Shown piece after piece: positions 9,297-16,692 of a DNA stretch of 41,222 nt. The translations under genes and the position numbers were made by a program. The DNA is from CALACW01 sp002431305. Its GTDB lineage: Bacteria; Bacillota; Clostridia; Oscillospirales; Acutalibacteraceae. The stretch is taken from assembly GCA_937890355.1 (NCBI GenBank), contig CALACW010000044.1, positions 1-41,222 of the forward strand. The letters are read 5' to 3'. Numbering within the stretch: position 1 is the stretch's first letter; every line of letters starts with the position of its first letter. The notes under the pieces were generated by a model. The model saw only the letters and a list, made by a program, of their open reading frames with translations. It was not told the origin of the DNA and ran no database searches.

Positions 9297-9349
9297 AAAA
9301 AAAGCCTTCGTCTCACGGACATGACAATCTGTCCTAAAGAGACGAAAGC
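9297..9349 (-). terminator. T-box intrinsic terminator upstream of ilvB
   Basis: An 11-bp stem (GCTTTCGTCTC at 9339-9349 with GAGACGAAGGC at 9304-9314, one G-U pair) is followed by seven Us on the minus strand (9297-9303). It ends about 30 nt before ilvB and is the off-state structure of the T-box. Confidence 0.92.
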
Positions 9350-9575
9350 ATAAAATTCACCTTCGCGGTACCACTCTTTTTCGTCCGTTTGACCGGGCGC
9401 ACTTTAGAGGCCTGCACCTCCTGACTTTGTAACGGGAGCATCCGTCTGTCCCTATGGATATATGTTCAGGACAGCCACTCCGCGGCGAGTTCACCGAATC
9501 TGCCCCTTTGCCTTGCACCGTACCGGCATTTCTCTTAACGGGGAGTGGATCGGTTACTGATCCGCTTCACAGTGT
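9297..9575 (-). promoter_or_regulatory. T-box leader, leucine-type (CUC specifier)
   Basis: On the minus strand the canonical T-box sequence TGGTACCGCG is at 9364-9373, and a rho-independent terminator follows. The start of Stem I can be folded by hand: GCGG pairs with CCGC and ACCGA with TCGGT, leaving an internal loop with AGTA on the 5' side and GAACTC on the 3' side. This loop-E layout exposes CTC (9487-9489), a leucine codon, as the specifier. A distal-loop-like GGTGCAAGGC is also present. Uncharged tRNA-Leu(GAG) would stabilise the antiterminator and switch on the ilv-leu operon when leucine is scarce. Leucine specificity rests on the manual fold. Confidence 0.93.
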
Positions 9576-9590
9576 TTAAATTTTGTTTAG

Positions 9591-9619
9591 ATTATAACGC
9601 GGAAATATGCGTTTGTCAA
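9591..9619 (-). promoter_or_regulatory. Sigma-A promoter of the ilv-leu operon
   Basis: Perfect consensus on the minus strand: TTGACA (9614-9619), 17-bp spacer, TATAAT (9591-9596). It lies just upstream of the T-box Stem I, so control is likely mostly by termination rather than initiation. Confidence 0.9.
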
Positions 9620-9689
9620 CACATAAAAACAAAAATCGTCACCATTTATAAAAACAGATTTTTTTGCCGTAATTCTTTATTGCACATTA

Positions 9690-9719
9690 TTGAAATTGTC
9701 ATATGTTATATGGTATAAT
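9690..9719 (+). promoter_or_regulatory. Promoter of the nitroreductase gene
   Basis: TTGAAA (9690-9695), 18-bp spacer, TATAAT (9714-9719). It is followed by an AAGGA ribosome site and the ATG at 9753. It shows that the open frame reaching back to 9690 is not coding at its 5' end. Confidence 0.75.
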
Positions 9720-9752
9720 ATAAATAAATACATAAGTAAGGATGTGTTTATT

Positions 9753-10280
9753 ATGAGTAAAGAAACTTTAAATGATCTTAAAACGAGAAGAAGCTGCCGA
9801 AAATATCTCGACAAGCAGATAACCGACGAACAGCTTAACGAAATTCTCGAATGCGGAACATACGCTCCGACGGGAATGGGCAGACAGTCGCCCAAAATGG
9901 TCGTTTTGCAGAATAAAGACGATATCAAATATGTTTCGAGCCTTAACGCAGAGGTTATGGGAAATCCCGGCGCGGATCCGTTCTACGGTGCGCCGACGGT
10001 TATAATCGTATTTGCCGATAAAAATATAAGAACCTACTATGACGACGGCGTTCTCGTAATGGGCAATCTGCTTAACGCGGCTCATGCGGTCGGCGTGGAT
10101 TCGTGCTTTATATACAGAGCGCGCGAAGTCTTTAATACCGAAAAAGGCAGGGCTCTTATGAAAAAATGGGGTCTGGGCGAAAATTACGAGGGAATCGGCA
10201 ACTGTATTTTAGGTTACGCGGACAAGGGCGGAATAAATCCCGCCAAGGAGCGAAAGAGCGACTATATTATAAAAATATAA
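9753..10280 (+). CDS. small nitroreductase-family flavoprotein
   Basis: 175 residues from the ATG at 9753 (MSKETLNDLKTRRSCRKY). This start is chosen because AAGGA sits about 10 nt upstream and a good promoter overlaps the more distal in-frame ATG. The FMN-binding signature RRSCRKY near the N-terminus, the CGTYAPTGMGRQSPK segment (about 31-45) and a Gly-rich nucleotide region (NCILGYADK, near 154) are typical of the nitroreductase fold. These are homodimeric NAD(P)H:FMN enzymes that reduce nitro compounds, quinones or flavins; the natural substrate is unknown. It is a single gene ending at a strong bidirectional terminator. The protein is short for the family but not truncated. Confidence 0.9.
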   Translation: MSKETLNDLKTRRSCRKYLDKQITDEQLNEILECGTYAPTGMGRQSPKMVVLQNKDDIKYVSSLNAEVMGNPGADPFYGAPTVIIVFADKNIRTYYDDGVLVMGNLLNAAHAVGVDSCFIYRAREVFNTEKGRALMKKWGLGENYEGIGNCILGYADKGGINPAKERKSDYIIKI

Positions 10281-10302
10281 ATAAAAAACATCTAATTTAA
10301 AA

Positions 10303-10338
10303 AAATAATCCCGACTGTTAAAACGGGCGGGATTATTT
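10303..10338. terminator. Bidirectional intrinsic terminator
   Basis: 11-bp stem AAATAATCCCG (10303-10313) with CGGGATTATTT (10328-10338), U-rich on both strands. It serves the nitroreductase (plus) and the DUF4143 ATPase (minus), whose stop codon touches it. Confidence 0.88.
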
Positions 10339-11597
10339 TATACAGTGAGACAGTTTATAGGAATTACATAAATACCGTCTTTTCTTCTGTATGCGGGACC
10401 GGACGCGGTTAAAATCATTCTGAATGCCAAATTGTCATTGTTAACGACTTTTTTAAGCTTTTCAAGGTTTTCGGCGCCCTCTTCAATAAGCTTCTGACCG
10501 CCTAATTTTATTTCTATCGCAGCCCATCTGCCGTTTTCGAAGTGAATTATCGAATCGCATTCAAGACCCGTACTGTCTCTGTAATGTTTCACCGAAGCAC
10601 CTAAGCATGACGAATATATAACCAAATCACGCACAGCCATATCCTCAAAGAACAAACCGAATGAATTTAAATCGTTCATCAAATCGTCGGGTGTTATGCC
10701 TAGGACTGCTGTCGCTACGGAAGTGTCGACGAAATGTCTTGTCGGTGTTGTTCGTATTGCAGCCTTGCTTCTCAAATTAGGATTCCATGCGTTGATATCC
10801 TCAATAATAAATAAATCCTTCAGCGCGTCCAGATAATCCTCCAGCGTCGATCTGTCGAGCGTTCTGTTGTTTGAAGATGTAACGTCGGACTGAATGGTTT
10901 TCAGCGGAGCCTGCGTTGAGATGTTGCGCGCATAGCTCTTTAAAATCATACGCATAAGTTCGGGATTTTTGTTTCTGAATTTTTCATTTTCGCAGTATTC
11001 GAAATTAAACAGACCCTCATAATAGTTTCTTGTTACATCCAAAGCGATATCTTCCCCCGCCAAAACGGAGAGAGGCCATCCGCCGCGGCAGATGTAATGC
11101 GCCGTGTTTTTTAAGCACGATTTTTTATTCTCATCAAAAACATTTACTTCGGGATTATTAAAAAGTTCACCGAGTGAAACGGTGCATTTTGATTCTTTTG
11201 ATTCAGAAAGGCTCATCGGGCGCATTTTTACGGAGGTTATTCTCCCCGCTCCGGAATGATAGATTTTGCTTTTATCAGCCGGAGTGGAACTGCCTGTAAG
11301 AATGAACTGACCGAAATCGGGTTTTTCATCTATCCAAGCCTTGACTTCATTCCATATCTCGGGGACGGTCTGCCATTCGTCGATAACTCGGGGAGTATCT
11401 CCGCGCAGAACATTCACGGTTTCAAGATTTGCCAGTTCAATAGCCTGCGAGGTGTTGAGTCTGATACAGCTTTTTGCATATCTCAGAGCGGTAGTTGTTT
11501 TTCCGCAGAATTTCGGTCCCTCGATAACGACGGCGCCGGATGATTTCATTTTTTTTTCTATGCTTTTTTCGATAAATCTGTTATAGTATTCAGCCAT
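10338..11597 (-). CDS. AAA_14/DUF4143-type ATPase
   Basis: 419 residues. A P-loop near the N-terminus (EGPKFCGKTTTALRYA, about 25-40) and a Walker B-type segment with DEWQ (about 92-96, RVIDEWQTVPEIW), then a sensor-like ILTGSSTP (about 120-127), match the AAA_14 domain. The C-terminal half, with YLDALKDLFIIEDINAW and HFVDTSVATAVLG, matches DUF4143, ending in a PD-(D/E)xK-like stretch (ECDSIIHFENGRWAAIEIKLGG). These stand-alone ATPases are common, often multicopy and patchily distributed in gut bacteria, and their role is not established. The start is supported by GAGG upstream of the ATG at 11595-11597. It has its own promoter and is flanked by two similar hairpins. Confidence 0.93.
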   Translation of the reverse strand: MAEYYNRFIEKSIEKKMKSSGAVVIEGPKFCGKTTTALRYAKSCIRLNTSQAIELANLETVNVLRGDTPRVIDEWQTVPEIWNEVKAWIDEKPDFGQFILTGSSTPADKSKIYHSGAGRITSVKMRPMSLSESKESKCTVSLGELFNNPEVNVFDENKKSCLKNTAHYICRGGWPLSVLAGEDIALDVTRNYYEGLFNFEYCENEKFRNKNPELMRMILKSYARNISTQAPLKTIQSDVTSSNNRTLDRSTLEDYLDALKDLFIIEDINAWNPNLRSKAAIRTTPTRHFVDTSVATAVLGITPDDLMNDLNSFGLFFEDMAVRDLVIYSSCLGASVKHYRDSTGLECDSIIHFENGRWAAIEIKLGGQKLIEEGAENLEKLKKVVNNDNLAFRMILTASGPAYRRKDGIYVIPINCLTV

Positions 11598-11630
11598 ATG
11601 TCATGCCTCAAATCTGTTATTTTCATTTGA

Positions 11631-11659
11631 ATTATACCATGCTCACACCGTGAAATCAA
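11631..11659 (-). promoter_or_regulatory. Promoter of the DUF4143 ATPase gene
   Basis: Minus strand TTGATT (11654-11659), 17-bp spacer, TATAAT (11631-11636), 34 nt before the start codon. The rest of 11660-11787 is AT-rich with no feature I can support. Confidence 0.7.
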
Positions 11660-11786
11660 TATAATTCATATAAATATCGGTAATAAAATCATAAAATTAT
11701 CAGTATCTGATTCATATAATTATTGATGTTTTATTCTTAATATTGTAATTATTATATTCTGATTCTTGAAATATTAATCATAAAAC

Positions 11787-11820
11787 AATAATCCCGCCTG
11801 TTTGAAACAAGCGGGATTTA
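11787..11820 (-). terminator. Intrinsic terminator of the secreted hydrolase gene
   Basis: Stem AATCCCGC (11790-11797) with GCGGGATT (11811-11818), extended inside by TGTTT/AAACA, followed on the minus strand by ATTGTTTTA. It closely resembles the hairpin on the other side of the DUF4143 gene. Confidence 0.8.
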
Positions 11821-11827
11821 TTCATGT

Positions 11828-13762
11828 TTATTTAAACATCATTATTAAGTTTTTAAGTATTGTTACTAACTGGCGGACGAAATTGTAAAACATATTTACA
11901 AAATCGAGAAGTCCGAGTTTTTTGAGTATTTCGGCGGTCTGTGACGGGATGATATCTCTTATCGCCTGCATGTAATCAACGTCGCAGTAGGGGTTATCCT
12001 CGTCGTATTCGACATTATCGCCGTTCATTATCGTATAGTCGAGAACTCGCTCGCCTACGGGAGTAACACTTCCCTCTAAGATATACGATATCGTAACCGC
12101 GCATCTGACAAGCGAAACCTCGGGAATTTCGCCTTTTACTTTATAAACCGCGCTTTCGCCGGGCTGTAAAAGGGTCGAGGTCTTTGCCGAGAACAGGAGA
12201 TCAACGCCGTCGGTCGAGATGTTGACAATTCTTACGGGGTATTTTGCCGAAACGTTCGTTACAATATACTCGGTATCTTTTGAGCTTAAATAACCGTCGC
12301 TGCTTTTTGAAAATGTTCCGAATACTGCGTACGCGGGATTAGAAGAAGCTCTGAACTGCGGGAACGCAGGGTCGGAATGCACATCGATAATCTCATTTGG
12401 AATAAGGAGCTTTAAAAATAAATCTGTTGTGTATTTGTCCATTATTTCCATACCGTGATAAAGTCCGTCGATGAACCATGTGTTTTCGGGAAGATACGCG
12501 TACGAAGCGTCAATTTCCATAGAGGGGGAGACATGGTTATGCGTTCTGTCCGTGCAGACGTTTCCGGTTGATACGTAACCGTCGGAAAAGCGCTTGCCCA
12601 TCGGGGCGCATTTAGCTCCGGTAGCGGCCTTGGTCGTTATGATAGCGTCAGAATTTTCGTCAAGACCCGTTACAATGTTAGTTCCCGTACCTGCGATAAT
12701 AGATATATTCATACCGAGTGACTGACACTTTTTAAATGCTTCGGAATAATTAGCCATTATGTTTTTGTGGAACGCCTCGGTTTTTTCGATTAACGGCGCA
12801 CTTTCGTTTTTGTCAAGCATGTCTAAACAGCTGTCAAGCTTATCCGAAGGAATAAAGTCCCATACGCTGCCCCAATATCCGATTATCTGTTTTGCGTAAG
12901 GAATGAGATAGTCGATTATATCGTCAAGAAAACCGAGTTCATTAGCTCTTACAAGCCAGTTATAGTCGGTCTCCGACATCATTCCGTGTTCAATGAATTT
13001 TAAGAGCGTAACCTCGTCGAGGATTGCGGTTTCCGAGATTGCATCGTATGCAAATCCCGCTCCGCCGAGTGCGGGAACGATCATAACGGCGTTGTTAACG
13101 TCGTTTTTATATCCGTAAAGAGAGAGGTAGGTTCCCGTTACCTGTCCGCCGTGGCTTATCGAAATAAGATTAACCTTATCCTTGCCTGTGTACGCCTTAA
13201 CGTTCTGAATAAGTCTGTCAAGGTCTGCTGCGCAGTCGGAAGCAAACTGTCTGAAATCGGTAAAGAATACGTAAATATTTTCCTCGCCGACGTAATTTGA
13301 AACTTCCGCCATAACCTCTTTTTCGGGTCTGAATTCACCGTCGGGGTATGCTTCGGCGAGTGCCGCCCAATTACACTCTTGAGCCGACTGAAAACGTGTT
13401 GCGATGTTGTTAACGCTCGTACCGTCGGGATTGTACGCAAGAACGCCGTACATCTCGACTACTGCCTTACCTACTGTTTCGCCGATATACTTAGCCTCGC
13501 CCGCGCCGAGTGCGCCGAGTCCGAGACCGAGCTCTGCGATATGGGTGAATACCTGATTTTTTATTTCATCCATGTCTACGCCCCAAACCTGTTCGACGGT
13601 TCCGTCATCCTTTGTTAAAAACAGGGGAGATGAGCTGTACCCCGGAACGAGAATAACAGGGTAGTCGGAAACGTCGTTTTTGTCGGGTTTTACCGCGTAT
13701 GCGACGCTCATACATGAAAATGCAATAAGAATTGATAAGAAAATGCCAAGTATTCTTTTCAT
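11828..13762 (-). CDS. secreted alpha/beta hydrolase, LCAT/lipase-like
   Basis: 644 residues. A Sec signal peptide (KR, hydrophobic core, AYA at 21-23) is followed by the oxyanion-strand motif YPVILVPGYSSSPL (about 34-47), characteristic of lecithin:cholesterol acyltransferase-like and bacterial lipase folds. The putative nucleophile is Ser203 in LISISHGGQ, where the first Gly of GxSxG is replaced by Ser. SDGYVSTGN and GLYHGMEIM downstream are candidate Asp and His regions. The last ~150 residues look like a beta-rich domain, and the protein ends in a hydrophobic/amphipathic tail (VNMFYNFVRQLVTILKNLIM). No LPXTG is present. AAGGAG precedes the ATG. It is a single-gene transcript. It is probably an extracellular or surface esterase of unknown substrate; glycoside or peptidase activity is not suggested. 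Confidence 0.85.
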   Translation of the reverse strand: MKRILGIFLSILIAFSCMSVAYAVKPDKNDVSDYPVILVPGYSSSPLFLTKDDGTVEQVWGVDMDEIKNQVFTHIAELGLGLGALGAGEAKYIGETVGKAVVEMYGVLAYNPDGTSVNNIATRFQSAQECNWAALAEAYPDGEFRPEKEVMAEVSNYVGEENIYVFFTDFRQFASDCAADLDRLIQNVKAYTGKDKVNLISISHGGQVTGTYLSLYGYKNDVNNAVMIVPALGGAGFAYDAISETAILDEVTLLKFIEHGMMSETDYNWLVRANELGFLDDIIDYLIPYAKQIIGYWGSVWDFIPSDKLDSCLDMLDKNESAPLIEKTEAFHKNIMANYSEAFKKCQSLGMNISIIAGTGTNIVTGLDENSDAIITTKAATGAKCAPMGKRFSDGYVSTGNVCTDRTHNHVSPSMEIDASYAYLPENTWFIDGLYHGMEIMDKYTTDLFLKLLIPNEIIDVHSDPAFPQFRASSNPAYAVFGTFSKSSDGYLSSKDTEYIVTNVSAKYPVRIVNISTDGVDLLFSAKTSTLLQPGESAVYKVKGEIPEVSLVRCAVTISYILEGSVTPVGERVLDYTIMNGDNVEYDEDNPYCDVDYMQAIRDIIPSQTAEILKKLGLLDFVNMFYNFVRQLVTILKNLIMMFK

Positions 13763-13792
13763 TTTGTGGTCTCCTTATAATAATTTACTAAC

Positions 13793-13821
13793 AGTATATA
13801 CTTTTTTTATAGATTATTCAA
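13793..13821 (-). promoter_or_regulatory. Promoter of the secreted hydrolase gene
   Basis: Minus strand TTGAAT (13816-13821), 17-bp spacer, TATACT (13793-13798), 30 nt before the start codon. Confidence 0.7.
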
Positions 13822-13859
13822 GAGTAATTGCCATAATTTTTATTTTTTTAACATAAAAA

Positions 13860-14795
13860 TTATGTTTCTATTCTTCTCTTCGTTCCGACGGGCAGCTGAG
13901 CGAGAACTATCGCCGAGAACATGACGGCGCATCCGATAAGTTCTCTTGACGACATTTTGTTGCCTCTGATTAGCCAGTCTGCGATTACGGAGAATGTGGA
14001 TTCGAGACTCATGAGCATGGCGGCAAGCGTTGGGGGTGTGCGCTTCTGCCCTACTATCTGTAACGTAAAGCCTATACCGCCGGAAAGAATGCCGGAATAA
14101 AGAATCGGAACAGCGACTTTTATAATTTCATGAATGTCTATATCGTCGAAAATGAACATGCAGATGCATGACACGATTCCGCAGACGAGGAACTGTATGC
14201 ACGAAATCTTAACCGGATCTGCTTTCTGCGCGAACAAATCGCAGAATGTAATGTGAACGGCAAAACACAGTGCGCACGCGATAAGCAGAATGTCCGCGAG
14301 CGTAATATTGCCCATGGACGAACCGCTCGGAACTGCTATAAGATACAGTCCGCATACGGCAATGGCTACCGCGCCCCATACGAGCGGGGAAATCTTTTTT
14401 TTCAGGAAAATGCCGAGTATCGGTACGAGGACGATATACAGAGCGGTGAGAAATCCCGCTTTGCCTACGCTTTCGCCCTCGGGCAGAAGACGAATTCCTA
14501 TCTGCTGTAAATTCGTGGCTACGCACAGCGCGAGTCCGCAGACCGTACCGTATATCCAAAGAGCTTTTTTGTTTTCTTTCTTTTTCGGCTCAGCCGTCTT
14601 TTTCTTTTTAGAAAACGCCGAGCTTATCATTATGTAGACAAAAATCGACGCGCTTGCAAGCAGGCTTCTGATACCTATGAACGTAAAATCTCCGACGCTC
14701 GCGCCCTCGCTCTGCGCGACGAACGATATTCCCCATATTACCGCCGCGAGCAAAAGGCACACAGGTCCCGCAAAATTAATTTTTTTCTTTTCCAT
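13860..14795 (-). CDS. EamA/DMT-family transporter
   Basis: 311 residues from the ATG at 14793-14795 (MEKKKINFAGP), chosen because GGAGAG lies 7 nt upstream; the longer frame would start with TTG inside that ribosome site. About ten hydrophobic helices are visible in two similar halves: AAVIWGISFVAQ (the usual EamA opening, residues ~14-25) and the second half beginning near LADILLIACALCFAVHITF. A charged Lys-rich loop (KKKKTAEPKKKENKK) separates helices 2 and 3. Members of this family export amino acids, metabolites or drugs; the substrate cannot be read from sequence. It has its own promoter, divergent from the pyrophosphatase. I see no clear hairpin between its stop and the hydrolase promoter. 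Confidence 0.92.
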   Translation of the reverse strand: MEKKKINFAGPVCLLLAAVIWGISFVAQSEGASVGDFTFIGIRSLLASASIFVYIMISSAFSKKKKTAEPKKKENKKALWIYGTVCGLALCVATNLQQIGIRLLPEGESVGKAGFLTALYIVLVPILGIFLKKKISPLVWGAVAIAVCGLYLIAVPSGSSMGNITLADILLIACALCFAVHITFCDLFAQKADPVKISCIQFLVCGIVSCICMFIFDDIDIHEIIKVAVPILYSGILSGGIGFTLQIVGQKRTPPTLAAMLMSLESTFSVIADWLIRGNKMSSRELIGCAVMFSAIVLAQLPVGTKRRIET

Positions 14796-14827
14796 TTCAT
14801 TTCTCTCCAAAAAATTATATCTTATTT

Positions 14828-14855
14828 ATTATATACCTTTGATTCGTAAAGTCAA
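14828..14855 (-). promoter_or_regulatory. Promoter of the EamA transporter gene
   Basis: Minus strand TTGACT (14850-14855), 16-bp spacer, TATAAT (14828-14833). It is back-to-back with the pyrophosphatase promoter, only 15 bp away. Confidence 0.72.
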
Positions 14856-14870
14856 TGAGTCAGATTTTTG

Positions 14871-14899
14871 TTTACATTTATATATCGCTGTGGTATACT
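14871..14899 (+). promoter_or_regulatory. Promoter of the pyrophosphatase gene
   Basis: TTTACA (14871-14876), 17-bp spacer, TATACT (14894-14899), about 50 nt before the start codon. Confidence 0.7.
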
Positions 14900-14948
14900 T
14901 TCATTATAATATACAGCTCATTACTGAGCAGAATCAGGAGGCGGTGTT

Positions 14949-16613
14949 ATGGCAGATAAAAGAACGGTTTACGTTGTAGGACACAGAAATCCCGACACGG
15001 ATTCCATTTGTTCCGCGATAGCGTATTCACGGCTTAAAAACGCGCTCGGCGACGGCAATTTGTACGTTGCAACGCGCGCGGGACAGATAAATGCGGAGAC
15101 GGAATATGTACTCAACAGATTTTCGGCGGATATCCCCGTGTATCTTAACAATATAGGCACCCGCGTAAAGGATATGGAGATACGAAAGGTTCCCGGCGTA
15201 GACAGGGGGCTTTCGCTTAAAAAGGCGTGGGAGCTTATGGACGAAATCAATGCCGTAACGCTTCCTATCGTTTCGGAGGATAACAAATTAGAGGGCATTA
15301 TAACAATTCAGGACATAGCCACGTCGATGATGAGACGGCAGGACAGCTCGATACTTTCCGCCGGTCATACGCCTTATAAGAATATAATCGAAACGCTCGA
15401 CGGCGAGATGATTGTCGGCGACGAAAACGCGGATTTTGATTCGGGCAAGGTTATAATTGCAGCCGCGAATCCCGACGTTATGGAGCATTATATAAAGCCG
15501 AACGACATGGTTATCCTCGGAAACAGGTACGAGTCGCAGTTAAGCGCAATCGAGATGGAGGCGGGATGTATTGTAATCTGTCTCGGCGCACCCGTTTCCA
15601 AATCAATACGTAATCTCGCAGCCGCGAACAACTGCTGTGTTATCGTAACTCCGCTCGACACGTACGAGGTAGCAAGGCTTATAAATCAGAGCATGACGGT
15701 CGGATTTTTTATGAAAAGTGAAGATCTTATTACATTCGACCCGTACGACTATACGGACGATATCAAAGAGGAAATGATGAAGCGCAGATTCCGCGACTTT
15801 CCGATTGTCGATAAGAAAAAGGGAACGTACGTCGGAATGATATCGAGACGTAATTTATTAGGTGCGCACAAGAGAGCGGTTATTCTCGTCGACCATAACG
15901 AGGAGGCGCAGGCTGTCGATAATATCAGAAACGCCGACATCTTAGAGGTAATCGACCACCACAGACTCGGTTCTCTCGAAACGTTCGCGCCGGTTTACTT
16001 CAGAAATGAACCCGTAGGCAGTACTGCCACTATTATTTATAAAATTTATAAGGAAAAAGGCGTTGAGGTTTCACCCGATACAGCAGGGCTTTTGTGCAGC
16101 GCGATACTGTCGGATACGCTTTTATTCAGAAGCCCGACGTGTACCGAGGCGGACAAAACGGCAGCGTACGAGCTTGCAGAAACCGCAGGCATAGACTGCG
16201 AAAAATTCGGTGTTGAGATGTTCACGGCGGGAAGCAATCTTATCGAGAAAACGCCCGAGGAAATTTTCTATCAGGATTATAAAAAATTCGAGGTCGGAAA
16301 AATCACTCTCGGCGTAGGACAGATAAATTCAATGAGCGAAAAAGAGTTGTCCGCTATAAAGGAGAAAATGCTCAACTATGTTGCAAAGACGTGTTCGGAG
16401 CACAGGCTCGACATGGTTTTCTTCATGCTCACGGACATAATAACCGAGAGCACGGAGCTTATATGCTACGGCGATGGCGCGGACGAGCTTTGCAAAGAGG
16501 CGTTCGGTAAAACGCCCGTAAACGGATGCTTAACGCTCGGCGGGGTGGTTTCGAGAAAGAAACAGCTTATCCCCGCGTTTATGTCGGCTATAAATAACGA
16601 GGGAATTGTATAA
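14949..16613 (+). CDS. ppaC: CBS-DRTGG family II (Mn/Co-dependent) inorganic pyrophosphatase
   Basis: 554 residues, far longer than the ~310 of plain PpaC and matching the regulated CBS-DRTGG-CBS form. The DHH catalytic domain starts at the N-terminus (GHRNPDTDSI, residues 11-20) and resumes after the insert (ILVDHNE near 318, EVIDHHRLG near 333, GSTATIIY). The insert holds a CBS motif (about 70-120), a DRTGG-like domain (about 130-240) and a second CBS (about 245-305, FRDFPIVD). DHHA2 follows, with the substrate-binding SRKKQLIP near residue 537. It hydrolyses pyrophosphate in the cytoplasm. In characterised relatives adenine nucleotides bind the CBS domains (AMP/ADP inhibit, ATP and diadenosine polyphosphates activate). 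AGGAGG precedes the ATG. Single-gene transcript. Confidence 0.96.
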   Translation: MADKRTVYVVGHRNPDTDSICSAIAYSRLKNALGDGNLYVATRAGQINAETEYVLNRFSADIPVYLNNIGTRVKDMEIRKVPGVDRGLSLKKAWELMDEINAVTLPIVSEDNKLEGIITIQDIATSMMRRQDSSILSAGHTPYKNIIETLDGEMIVGDENADFDSGKVIIAAANPDVMEHYIKPNDMVILGNRYESQLSAIEMEAGCIVICLGAPVSKSIRNLAAANNCCVIVTPLDTYEVARLINQSMTVGFFMKSEDLITFDPYDYTDDIKEEMMKRRFRDFPIVDKKKGTYVGMISRRNLLGAHKRAVILVDHNEEAQAVDNIRNADILEVIDHHRLGSLETFAPVYFRNEPVGSTATIIYKIYKEKGVEVSPDTAGLLCSAILSDTLLFRSPTCTEADKTAAYELAETAGIDCEKFGVEMFTAGSNLIEKTPEEIFYQDYKKFEVGKITLGVGQINSMSEKELSAIKEKMLNYVAKTCSEHRLDMVFFMLTDIITESTELICYGDGADELCKEAFGKTPVNGCLTLGGVVSRKKQLIPAFMSAINNEGIV

Positions 16614-16633
16614 AAATTTTAATAATAAAAGCA

Positions 16634-16676
16634 GACCGCAGAACGGAATTTGATTTTTCGTTCTGCGGTCGTTTTG
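16634..16676. terminator. Bidirectional intrinsic terminator
   Basis: 12-bp stem GACCGCAGAACG (16634-16645) with CGTTCTGCGGTC (16659-16670), followed by GTTTTGT on the plus strand and TGCTTTTATT on the minus strand. It serves the convergent pyrophosphatase and GLUG-protein genes. Confidence 0.9.
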
Positions 16677-16692
16677 TATTAAGTTTTATATT

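Noticed and set aside
9677..10085. Minus-strand open frames opposite the nitroreductase
   Set aside because: They have no family features, no ribosome site and lie over a well-supported plus-strand gene.
13780..13860. Possible terminator for the EamA gene
   Set aside because: The stretch is AT-rich with poly-U-like runs but no GC stem could be folded by eye.
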